Shown piece after piece: positions 16,236-23,979 of a stretch of 37,751 nucleotides of DNA (positions within the stretch are counted from its first letter, which is position 1; the number at the start of each line of letters is the position of its first letter). The translations under genes were made by a program, and so were the position numbers. Origin of the DNA: Gammaproteobacteria bacterium (GTDB taxonomy: Bacteria; Pseudomonadota; Gammaproteobacteria; Pseudomonadales; Azotimanducaceae); NCBI GenBank assembly GCA_018666555.1, contig JABIZD010000060.1, positions 1 to 37,751 on the forward strand, read 5' to 3'. The notes under the pieces are model-generated. The model ran no database searches. It was not told the DNA's origin and saw nothing but the letters and a program-made list of their open reading frames with translations.

Positions 16236-17030
16236 TTAGGTGGCATAAGCAGAACCGCCGTCGCAGGTAATCACTTCACCAACCGTATAGGCTCCGGCGC
16301 GAGAGCATAGGAATATGGCCAGACCCGAGATATCCTCAGCCGTACCAACCCGACCTCTCGGATTATTGTTACCTACCACGCTCCAGTCTATATCCGTATC
16401 ACCACCACCGCCCACACCTGTACTCAGCATCCAGGTGGGAAAGGGTCCTGGTGCAATTGCATTAACAATAATATGCTGGCGCGTCAGGTGAAGCGCCAGA
16501 CCTCGGGTTAAATGATGCAATGCAGCCTTTGAGGGCCCATAAGAAAAGGTTTCAAAAACCGGATTTTTTAAACCATCAATGGATCCCACATTGACAACTC
16601 GTGCCGGGTCCTCAGCCGAACCCGATTGACGCAACAAGGGCAGTAATTTCTGCGTCAGAAAAAATACACCTTTGACATTCGTATCCATCACCTTATCCCA
16701 ACCGGATTCAGGAAAGTCATCAATCGGTGCGCCCCAGGATACACCGGCGTTATTGATGAGGATATCCAACTGGCTCTCCCTGGCTGCCAGCTCATCTGCC
16801 AACTGCTGGCAACCAGTCACTTCTGCCAGATTTGCCGGCAAGGAAATACATTCACCGCCAAACTGCTCCATCAATCGAGCTGCTGTCGCATTACAGACCT
16901 CAGCTTTTCTGGAACTGATATAAACTTTTACGCCGTTAGCCAGAAACCCTGCCGCGATCATCTCACCAATGCCCCTGGATCCACCCGTTACCAGCGCAAC
17001 TTTACCTCTGATATCAAATAAGTTGTTCAT
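16236..17030 (-). CDS. Short-chain dehydrogenase/reductase, RhlG-like
   Basis: A classical SDR of 264 residues that reduces or oxidises a ketone/alcohol with NAD(P)H. It has TGGSRGIG (15-22), NNAG (93-96), catalytic S150 (NVGSIDG), Y164 and K168 (YGPSKAA), and the C-terminal CDGG turn. The segments PARVVNVGS, YGPSKAALHHL and INVxAPG-like INAIAPGPFP resemble Pseudomonas RhlG, a beta-ketoacyl reductase relative; this is from memory of that sequence. AAGGAACG precedes the ATG. It diverges from the acyl-CoA dehydrogenase gene by 190 bp, so the two may be co-regulated. A lipid or steroid substrate is plausible, not shown. Confidence 0.88.
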   Translation of the reverse strand: MNNLFDIRGKVALVTGGSRGIGEMIAAGFLANGVKVYISSRKAEVCNATAARLMEQFGGECISLPANLAEVTGCQQLADELAARESQLDILINNAGVSWGAPIDDFPESGWDKVMDTNVKGVFFLTQKLLPLLRQSGSAEDPARVVNVGSIDGLKNPVFETFSYGPSKAALHHLTRGLALHLTRQHIIVNAIAPGPFPTWMLSTGVGGGGDTDIDWSVVGNNNPRGRVGTAEDISGLAIFLCSRAGAYTVGEVITCDGGSAYAT

Positions 17031-17220
17031 GCTTCGTTCCTTTGTCTAAACCCCTTGTTTTTACAGAGCCTACCCTGGGTTGTCTATAGCCATCACGCTT
17101 ATTAATAGATCATCAATGGCGGGGTTGCTTTTGCCTAAATATAGTCACTTTCACCAACGGATCACTTGCCAGACGAACAAATTTCGTGTTTTGATCAGGT
17201 TATATGTAAAGGAGCTATCC

Positions 17221-18468
17221 ATGCCAGACCTAAATAATGATCTCTATACCCTTGCCATGTCGGAGAAGGCCCAACCTCTGATGGATGCCGTAACCAAGCA
17301 CATCAGAGACAACGTGGTACCGATTATCGACGAATTCCAATCGCTTGAAAAAGATAAAGCAGACCGGTGGTCCTGGCATCCCCGGCAACTTGAGCTTCTC
17401 GATGGAGCCAAACAGAAAGCAAAAGAATCGGGCTTATGGAATTTCTTCCTGCCTGACTCTGAAATGGGAGAAGGCTTAACCAATCTCGATTATGCTTATA
17501 TTGCTTCCGAGCTGGGTAAATACCCCCTGGCTTCAGAAACACTCAATTGCAGTGCACCCGATACCGGCAATATGGAAGTACTCGAGCGAGTGGGCACGGA
17601 GGCGCAGAAAGAACAATGGCTGAAGCCACTCTTAAACGGGGAAATACGCTCTGCCTATGCTATGACCGAGCCTGCGCTGCCCTCTTCTGACGCCAAAAAT
17701 ATCAGCACCAGCGCAGTTCTTGACGGAGATGAATGGCTCATCAATGGTGAAAAATTTTACATCTCTGGTGCCGGTGACCCACGCTGTAAAATTATGATTG
17801 TTATGGTTAAAACAGACCCGGAGGCAGCTCCTAGCCGGCAGCAATCCCAGATTCTGGTGCCCAAAGATACTCCTGGAGTGGAAATCCTTGAAGGCATGCA
17901 CGTATTTGGTGCTGACCATGCGCCACGCGGGCATATGCACATCCGTTTTAATAATGTACGTGTTCCGAAAGATAACATTCTGCTTGGTGAGGGACGTGGC
18001 TTTGAAATTTCCCAGGTTCGGCTCGGCCCTGGCCGCATTCACCACTGCATGCGGTCCATTGGCAAGGCCGAGAAAGCCCTTGAACTCATGGTGAAACGCT
18101 CGGCAACCCGAGTTGCATTCGGCAAGCCGATTGCAAAACTCGGTAAGAACCTTGAGGTCATTTCCAGAGCGAGAATAGAAATCGACGGCATGAAGCTAAT
18201 GGTTCTGCAGGCAGCCAAAGCAATGGATGTGCTGGGCAATAAAGAAGCCCGTGTGTATGTCAGCGCAGTTAAAGCCATCGTTCCGGAAAAGGTCTGCCTG
18301 ATTATAGACCAGGCCATCCAAATGCACGGTGCCACCGGAATTTCGCAATGGTCACCCTTAGCTGGGATGTATACCGACATGCGACACCTTCGCTTTGCTG
18401 ATGGACCTGACGAAGTACACCATATGGTGGTAGGTCGCGCAGAACTGCAGAAGTACGATCTCTGGTAG
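17221..18468 (+). CDS. Acyl-CoA dehydrogenase, ACAD10/11-like
   Basis: A FAD-dependent acyl-CoA dehydrogenase of 415 residues. It shows MTEPALPSSDAKN (FAD/substrate loop), INGEKFYISGAGDPRCKIMIVM, AFGKPIAKLG and the C-terminal QMHGATGISQWSPLAGMYTDMRHLRFADGPDEVH. The GAGDPRCK and ADGPDEVH words are typical of the ACAD10/11 group, which acts on long-chain or 4-hydroxy acyl-CoAs. The frame opens at a TTG at 17080, but the ATG at 17221 with AAAGGAG in front is clearly the start. It diverges from the RhlG-like SDR gene. An acyl-CoA ligase or phosphotransferase partner is not in view. Confidence 0.92.
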   Translation: MPDLNNDLYTLAMSEKAQPLMDAVTKHIRDNVVPIIDEFQSLEKDKADRWSWHPRQLELLDGAKQKAKESGLWNFFLPDSEMGEGLTNLDYAYIASELGKYPLASETLNCSAPDTGNMEVLERVGTEAQKEQWLKPLLNGEIRSAYAMTEPALPSSDAKNISTSAVLDGDEWLINGEKFYISGAGDPRCKIMIVMVKTDPEAAPSRQQSQILVPKDTPGVEILEGMHVFGADHAPRGHMHIRFNNVRVPKDNILLGEGRGFEISQVRLGPGRIHHCMRSIGKAEKALELMVKRSATRVAFGKPIAKLGKNLEVISRARIEIDGMKLMVLQAAKAMDVLGNKEARVYVSAVKAIVPEKVCLIIDQAIQMHGATGISQWSPLAGMYTDMRHLRFADGPDEVHHMVVGRAELQKYDLW

Positions 18469-18577
18469 CGTCGAAGACACAGGCCAGCATTGAACCCGCC
18501 ATTAGACCTGCTTATGTGAATCGGCGAAATCTATCAGTAGAGCGAACGGCAGTAAAGCGCGAACATGGGCCGTTTAA

Positions 18578-19291
18578 CTAGCGGGATTCAAATTCCAGCT
18601 CAGCTTCCAGCAGAACCGGGCGAACAGCATCTCGCCATAACTGATAACCCAGCTCATTCAGGTGCAGGCCATCTGGGGCAAAAAGGTCTGGCCGGGGCTG
18701 GTTGTCTTCTCCGAGCATGGCTGAGGCCACATCAATGTAGACCAATCGCGCGTCAGTAGCGCACAGCGCTTGCAGCGCCTCATTTAACTGTTGCATGGCT
18801 GGCCAGAGAAGCCACCTGCTGATACTGGGTTTTACCGATAATATATAGAATCGGGTCTGTGCGCTCTGGTCATGGACCTTGCCAATTATCTGTGACAACG
18901 AGCGCAAAATTGAATCCTGCGCTAGACCAAAGGCGATATCGTTATCACCCTCATAAATCATCACGGCTCTGGGCCGGTATTTTAAAACAAGGCGGTCCAG
19001 ATAATGATTTAAGTCATTAAAAACACTGCCACCAAAACCCCGATTGATCACGGTTAAAGGCGCCATCTGACGCTCCAACATCTGGTCCACACTCCAAAAA
19101 CGCATACTGGAACTGCCTGTAGCCAGAATGGCGCCCTCAGGCCATGGATTGAGTTCATCGTGTTGGGAAAACTGTGCTACCTGGGCTGCAAACCGGCCAG
19201 GCTCGGGAACTGCTCCAACAACTGCCATATTAACAGCCATTAAAAACACAGCCAAAGCTAGTTTATTTGTTTCATTCATGATGGTTTTCAT
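18578..19291 (-). CDS. Secreted SGNH/GDSL-family hydrolase
   Basis: Numbered from the ATG at 19291 (237 aa), the product has a signal-like N terminus (KLALAVFLMAVNMAVVGAVP), then the block I serine region ATGSSSMRFW (58-65), block II NRGFGGS (G87), block III EGDNDIAFG (N117) and block V DGLHLNELGY with the catalytic Asp/His. Such enzymes are esterases, lipases or carbohydrate acetylesterases in the periplasm. The open frame runs further to 19432 and overlaps the end of motD, but that extension is Arg/Lys-rich and hides the signal peptide. It follows motD by 73 bp on the same strand and may be read from the flagellar transcript. A motility role is not implied. Confidence 0.85.
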   Translation of the reverse strand: MKTIMNETNKLALAVFLMAVNMAVVGAVPEPGRFAAQVAQFSQHDELNPWPEGAILATGSSSMRFWSVDQMLERQMAPLTVINRGFGGSVFNDLNHYLDRLVLKYRPRAVMIYEGDNDIAFGLAQDSILRSLSQIIGKVHDQSAQTRFYILSVKPSISRWLLWPAMQQLNEALQALCATDARLVYIDVASAMLGEDNQPRPDLFAPDGLHLNELGYQLWRDAVRPVLLEAELEFESR

Positions 19292-19364
19292 CGCCTCGGC
19301 TGAGCTTATTGATTGCAACGGGTCAGAGCCTTCCAGATTATAACGGCGGCGTAAATTCAATCGA

Positions 19365-20225
19365 TCAAAGCGTAGGGCCGATCGTAGTCGACGTCTTCGC
19401 TTTTTCGAATTTTTCAAGGGTTGAACTTGCATCTGTATTGATTTGGGCTAATACCACAACAACCACTCGCCGATTCTTGGCTCGACCTTCGACAGTGCTG
19501 TTATCCCCGATGGGATGATTTTCGCCATAACCGATGGCAGCTAATCTCTGTGGCTCGACGCCCGTAGCTTGAAATAACCTGACCACAGTAGAGGCTCGGC
19601 CTCCGGATAATTCCCAGTTCGATTCAAACTTTTCAGTCTCTATCGGCACCGTATCGGTATAACCCTCCACGTGCACCTGATTCGGCAAGCCCACCATAAT
19701 TTGCGCCAGACGCTGTAAAACAGAAATTATTTGAGGGAACAATACAGAACGACCACTGCTAAATAAGATAGAGGTATTAATTTCAATCTCAAGCCAGAAC
19801 TGGCTACGGCGAATACTGATTAAGCCCTCCTCGATCAAGTCCTTCATGGCTTCTTCCACCGACCGCTGAATCTCATCGAGTTGCTCACTCACGTCAATAA
19901 GATCATCGGAACTCAGTTGGTCTACTTCTGGCAGGTTTCTTGGATTGATCGGCCTGGACATGATGGGCTGGGGGTTACTACCCAAATCAGGCAGGTCCGC
20001 CGGCGCCCTGACTACTTCGCCAACCTGAATCGGTTCAAGGGATTTCTTGGGATCTTTAAATGCGGCCACCAAAGACTCTGATAAAACTTTGTACTTACCC
20101 TGATTCACTACAGAAATAGAATACATGACCACAAAAAAAGCAAACAACAATGTGATGAAATCAGCGTAGGACACCATCCAGCGCTCATGATTGGCATGCT
20201 CTTCGGGTTTTTTCTTGCGTGCCAT
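19365..20225 (-). CDS. motD: Flagellar stator protein MotD (MotB-type)
   Basis: The peptidoglycan-anchored half of the flagellar motor stator. After a basic start (MARKKKPEEHANHERWM), one membrane helix, YADFITLLFAFFVVMYSISV, carries the ion-binding aspartate D22. A linker of about 110 residues leads to an OmpA-like domain with VHVEGYTDTVPI, NWELSGGRASTV and GRAKNRRVVV, which grips peptidoglycan. It lies 12 bp behind motC. The name MotD rather than MotB is chosen from its place behind fleN-fliA, as in Pseudomonas; the sequence alone does not settle the MotB/MotD choice, nor proton against sodium use. Confidence 0.88.
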   Translation of the reverse strand: MARKKKPEEHANHERWMVSYADFITLLFAFFVVMYSISVVNQGKYKVLSESLVAAFKDPKKSLEPIQVGEVVRAPADLPDLGSNPQPIMSRPINPRNLPEVDQLSSDDLIDVSEQLDEIQRSVEEAMKDLIEEGLISIRRSQFWLEIEINTSILFSSGRSVLFPQIISVLQRLAQIMVGLPNQVHVEGYTDTVPIETEKFESNWELSGGRASTVVRLFQATGVEPQRLAAIGYGENHPIGDNSTVEGRAKNRRVVVVVLAQINTDASSTLEKFEKAKTSTTIGPTL

Positions 20226-20237
20226 TTAGCCAGCCTT

Positions 20238-20984
20238 CTAGGTAACCGTATAACTTTGCAGTTGCTCTTCAATGTTACGGGGATTCTCCCCTTCGGCGAT
20301 GAGCACCAATCCTTCTATGATCATATCGCGGAACTCCGCCTGTTCTTCAGCAATCGTTTTCAGTTTTGCCCCAAACGGCAGGAAAAAGACGTTTGCCAGC
20401 AATAACGCATAAACTGTAGCAATGAACGCAGTGGCAATGCCCTGTCCTAACTTTGCTGGATCAGACAAGTTTTCCATGACCACAATCAAACCTAGAACGG
20501 CGCCAACAATACCGATGGTCGGCGCAAAACCGCCCATACCTTCATAGAATTTAGCCGCTGCCAGGTCCAGTTTTTCCCGGCTGCCAATCTCAACCTCCAG
20601 TATCTTACGAATCGCCTGCGGTTCCCGACCATCCACCAGCATACGCAGGCCTTTTCGGGCGAATTCATCATCTTCAGTTTCCGATACGCCTTCCAGGCCT
20701 AGCAGTCCTTCCCGCCGAGCAATCTGCGCCCATTCAACCAGCTTTTCAATCATGCCCGAGACATCGATCTTAGGGGGCAGGAATAGCCAACGAGTGACTT
20801 TCAGCACCCTTTTAAAATGCTCCATGGGCACACTGACCAGTTGAGCCCCCATCGAGCCACTCAGAATCATTAAGAAAGGCCAGTGATGAGCCAACACCTG
20901 ACCAGGCGAGCCGCCTTCCTGATAATATCCAAAAAAAATGCCCCCAAAAGCAAACAAAATACCGCCGATTGTTAGAAAATCCAT
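20238..20984 (-). CDS. motC: Flagellar stator protein MotC (MotA-type)
   Basis: The ion-channel subunit of the stator, 248 residues with four predicted membrane segments: residues 4-20, 33-50 (WPFLMILSGSMGAQLVSV), and the pair FAPTIGIVGAVLGLIVVM and GIATAFIATVYALLLANVFFLPF near 155-205. The PTIGIVGAVLGL segment and the following Gly-rich helix are the MotA/ExbB channel core. Between helices 2 and 3 is the charged cytoplasmic region that contacts FliG. AAGGA precedes the ATG. It directly follows fliA by 29 bp, whereas in Pseudomonas chemotaxis genes lie between. Confidence 0.9.
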   Translation of the reverse strand: MDFLTIGGILFAFGGIFFGYYQEGGSPGQVLAHHWPFLMILSGSMGAQLVSVPMEHFKRVLKVTRWLFLPPKIDVSGMIEKLVEWAQIARREGLLGLEGVSETEDDEFARKGLRMLVDGREPQAIRKILEVEIGSREKLDLAAAKFYEGMGGFAPTIGIVGAVLGLIVVMENLSDPAKLGQGIATAFIATVYALLLANVFFLPFGAKLKTIAEEQAEFRDMIIEGLVLIAEGENPRNIEEQLQSYTVT

Positions 20985-21013
20985 GGGCTATCCTTTGCTA
21001 TTACACTGGCCAC

Positions 21014-21727
21014 TTACGATACCCAATCCGTCATTTTTGACCTGAGTCTGATCAAGGCCTGGCTATGAATCTGACTGACGCGAGATTCACTGACCTCAAG
21101 AATACTGCCGATTTCGCGCAGATTCAGTTCTTCCTGATAGTAAAGCGCCATGACCATTTTTTCTTTTTCCGGCAACTCAGATAGGTTAGTCGCCAGGAAA
21201 TCCCGGAAACGTTCATCCTGAAGAATAGTCTCTGGTCCTGCTGAGGTTTCTGTTTCCTGTTGCAAGGCATCGTCTTCAATAAAAAGCAACTCACAGCCGG
21301 TTGTCTCATTCAATAAATTCCGGTATTGCTCAAGCGAGATATCCATCGTGTCAGCAATGTCCTGATCACTGGCAGGCCCACCTTTAACAGCCTCAACCTT
21401 TCGAACGGCTTCTTCGATACGACGCGATTTCTGGTGAATAGAACGTGGTGCCCAGGACTGCTTCCTTAGCTCATCGAGCATGGCACCTTTAATTCTGATT
21501 CCCGCGTAGGTAGCAAAGCTGGCGCCCTGGTCAGATGAATAGCTGCGCACCGCACTGAGTAACCCAAGCAGGCCAGCCTGCTGCAGATCATCAAGCTCAA
21601 CCGACGCCGGCAGCCTGGCTAACAGGTGCAGGGCAATTTTTTTAACCAACAGAAGATGTTCAGCAACCTGTTCATTTTGCTGCAGCTTCTGCTGACTGGC
21701 GTAAATGGTTGCTGAATTCACGATCAA
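21014..21727 (-). CDS. fliA: Flagellar sigma factor FliA (sigma-28)
   Basis: An RNA polymerase sigma factor for late flagellar and chemotaxis genes. Region 2 is visible as LLARLPASVELDDLQQAGLLGLLSAV and FATYAGIRIKGAMLDELRKQSWAPRS, region 3 as the IEEAVRKVEAVKGGPASDQDIADTM stretch, and region 4 as ELPEKEKMVMALYYQEELNLREIGSILEVSESRVSQIHSQAL, whose last part is the -35-binding helix-turn-helix. At 237 residues it has normal length. The frame starts at TTG (21727), overlapping the fleN stop; a GTG at 21721, two codons in, is equally possible and better spaced from a GGTGG. In relatives FlgM binds and inhibits FliA; flgM is not here. Confidence 0.95.
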   Translation of the reverse strand: MIVNSATIYASQQKLQQNEQVAEHLLLVKKIALHLLARLPASVELDDLQQAGLLGLLSAVRSYSSDQGASFATYAGIRIKGAMLDELRKQSWAPRSIHQKSRRIEEAVRKVEAVKGGPASDQDIADTMDISLEQYRNLLNETTGCELLFIEDDALQQETETSAGPETILQDERFRDFLATNLSELPEKEKMVMALYYQEELNLREIGSILEVSESRVSQIHSQALIRLRSKMTDWVS

Positions 21728-22551
21728 TGACCACCAGTTCCAGCACTGGCTGTTAGTAAGCGTTCAACAAAAAACTGCAAATAGCCACTGGCGTGATCGG
21801 GCTGACGCCATTGATCAATTTTCCCGGCGATATCAATAAAAGCCTTCGCTGCTTTACTCCTCGGATAGGCCTGCACCACTGGTTTCTGAAGTTGCACGGC
21901 TCGACGAAGCTGCTCATCAAACGGTACCGCGCCCAGATAACCTAGCCCCACATCCAGGAAACGATCCGTTGTCGTTAACAGTTTATCGTAGAGCTGCAAC
22001 CCCTGAGCCTGGTCGACCACCATATTGGCTAATATCTGAAATCGCTTGATGTCGTGCTGAGTTCTCAATACTTTGATCAGTGCATAAGCATCCGTAATAG
22101 AAGTTGGTTCATCACAAACAACCACTACAACTTCCTGGCAGGCCTTGGAAAAGGACACTACCGTATCGGCAATGCCGGCAGCAGTATCGACAATGAGCAC
22201 ATCAAGCGTTTGTTTTAATTCACTGAATGCAGTGATCAGGCTGGCATGCTCTGTTGCCGTCAGATCAGCCATACGAGACACGCCCGAGCTGGCTGGAACC
22301 ACATGAATCCCAGCGGGTCCCTTTATGATAATATCATCAAGTTGCTTTTCACCAGAAATAACATGTTGCAGATCGTATTCCGGGTTCAAACCGATCATTA
22401 CATCGACATTAGCAAGACCCAGGTCTGCATCCATCAACATAACCTCTTTGCCAGACATTGCCATGGCCGTCGCTAAATTGACCGAGACATTAGTCTTACC
22501 GACGCCGCCTTTACCACTAGCGACTGCAATTACTCTAACAACATCAGGCAT
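21724..22551 (-). CDS. fleN: Flagellar number regulator FleN (FlhG), MinD-like ATPase
   Basis: A ParA/MinD-type ATPase that limits flagellar number at the pole, acting against FlhF and, in Pseudomonas, on FleQ. The deviant Walker A, SGKGGVGKTN, is at 12-21, followed by LMDADLGLANVDVMIGLNP (39-57) and the switch II region LDVLIVDTAAGIADTVVSF. A C-terminal amphipathic tail (LQFFVERLL) could bind membrane. It overlaps flhF by 8 bp upstream and fliA by 4 bp downstream, so all three are probably translated together. Confidence 0.95.
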   Translation of the reverse strand: MPDVVRVIAVASGKGGVGKTNVSVNLATAMAMSGKEVMLMDADLGLANVDVMIGLNPEYDLQHVISGEKQLDDIIIKGPAGIHVVPASSGVSRMADLTATEHASLITAFSELKQTLDVLIVDTAAGIADTVVSFSKACQEVVVVVCDEPTSITDAYALIKVLRTQHDIKRFQILANMVVDQAQGLQLYDKLLTTTDRFLDVGLGYLGAVPFDEQLRRAVQLQKPVVQAYPRSKAAKAFIDIAGKIDQWRQPDHASGYLQFFVERLLTASAGTGGH

Positions 22552-23953
22552 GAATTCGTTTTTCCTTGTACTGGAGCTTGTTAAGCCTTTTGCTTTTCCT
22601 CATCATAGCAAAGCTGGTCGATAAGATGGATGAGATTCTTGCCACTTCAATATCTGAAAGCCCCTGCCCTTTACAACAATAAGCCAGGGAAAGCTTCTCC
22701 TGAATCAAAGTAGACAGGCCTGATCCCAAATCAATGGCTTCATCTGCTTTAGTCAGAATGGCAGCATGCACTGGAGCATGGTTATATGCTTTCATTACTT
22801 CATCAGCGAGACCCGTTTGACTGGTCGCAGAGACGATCAACAGATTTTTAGCATATTCACCATGCATTTTTATCCTCGAAAGATGGTGATTTAGCTTAAT
22901 GTCACGCTGACTATGCCCCGCCGAATCTATCAGTACGAGTTTCTTGTCCATGGCATTCTTAAGCGCGCTTGTTAATTGTTTTGAATCAGCACAGACATTT
23001 ACCGGGATACTAAGCAATTTCCCAAAGGTTTGTAATTGATCTTCACCGCCTATTTTCAAAGTATCGGTGCTGATTAAGGCAACATTTTCACGCCCATATT
23101 TAAGCGCAAAACGAGCAGCTAATTTAGCCACCGTGGTCGTTTTACCTACCCCGGATGCGCCAATCACGGCAAAGACTCCACCCTGATCGATCAATTCATC
23201 TGGCTGGACTATTAACTTTTGACCCAGCGAGCACAACAATGTCCGCCAGGTTTCCTTATCACTGCCTTTCTTAAGCAATTCAACGGCATCGATTCCGACT
23301 GCCACATCATCAATCGCTCGTCGACTTAATCCTAACTCGGCAAAGTAATCCCTGATCTGCTGGTCAGCATTACTGGCAGTATAAACAGGCCTTCTTAACC
23401 GAGTCAGCTCTCCTACTAACATATCCTTAAGCGCTCCTAATTCTTGCTGGAGTTTAAACAAATTCACAGCATCCTCGGCTTCCTTCTGCTGTTTCCTCAC
23501 TCGAGCTGGAGCAGCCTGCCTGGGTCCCAACTGGCTTTGCTGAGGGCCTGCACCCACCGACTGCTGATCTGTTAACAGCGCCGCTTCATGAACAGTAAAC
23601 TGATTCGGTCTAGCGGCATTACTTTTAGCATTACTGGTGTCCTGAGCGGTCTTGATAGTTGCGCTTTTATCTGAACTGCTCTTTTCTGAGTCGCTGTTTT
23701 TGACCGCAACTGGAGTGACATTTGGTGTTTTAGAAGCATCCACTGAGAAGTCATGCACTTCAACTCGAGACTTTTTCTTAGCCGCTTCTGCACCAACCAT
23801 AATCGATTGAGCATCAACCTCCTTGGTCGCCAAAATCTCAATCTTGGCACCGACGCGCCGATTAGAAAGAATAACTGCGTCGGGTCCCAACAAGCTACGC
23901 ACACTCATCATCCCTTCTCGAACGTCATCCGCCAAAAATCTTTTAATATCCAT
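22544..23953 (-). CDS. flhF: Flagellar polar-placement GTPase FlhF
   Basis: An SRP-type GTPase that sets the polar site of flagellar assembly. The N terminus MDIKRFLADDVREGMMSVRSLLGPDAVILSNRRV is the conserved B domain, residues about 65-160 are a variable Ser/Gln/Ala-rich linker, and the NG domain starts near 165. The P loop is GASGVGKTTT (265-274), with AALISTDTLKIGG-like ALISTDTLKIGG and LVLIDSAGHSQRD as the later G motifs and ILTKADEAIDLG as G4. A strong GGAGGAG precedes the ATG. The spacer to flhA is 26 bp. Length is normal. Confidence 0.95.
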   Translation of the reverse strand: MDIKRFLADDVREGMMSVRSLLGPDAVILSNRRVGAKIEILATKEVDAQSIMVGAEAAKKKSRVEVHDFSVDASKTPNVTPVAVKNSDSEKSSSDKSATIKTAQDTSNAKSNAARPNQFTVHEAALLTDQQSVGAGPQQSQLGPRQAAPARVRKQQKEAEDAVNLFKLQQELGALKDMLVGELTRLRRPVYTASNADQQIRDYFAELGLSRRAIDDVAVGIDAVELLKKGSDKETWRTLLCSLGQKLIVQPDELIDQGGVFAVIGASGVGKTTTVAKLAARFALKYGRENVALISTDTLKIGGEDQLQTFGKLLSIPVNVCADSKQLTSALKNAMDKKLVLIDSAGHSQRDIKLNHHLSRIKMHGEYAKNLLIVSATSQTGLADEVMKAYNHAPVHAAILTKADEAIDLGSGLSTLIQEKLSLAYCCKGQGLSDIEVARISSILSTSFAMMRKSKRLNKLQYKEKRIHA

Positions 23954-23979
23954 TAATCTCCTCCACTTCTAACCGATTC

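Noticed and set aside
17632-18045. 137-codon minus-strand frame inside the acyl-CoA dehydrogenase
   Set aside because: It lies wholly within a strong plus-strand gene and has no domain features.
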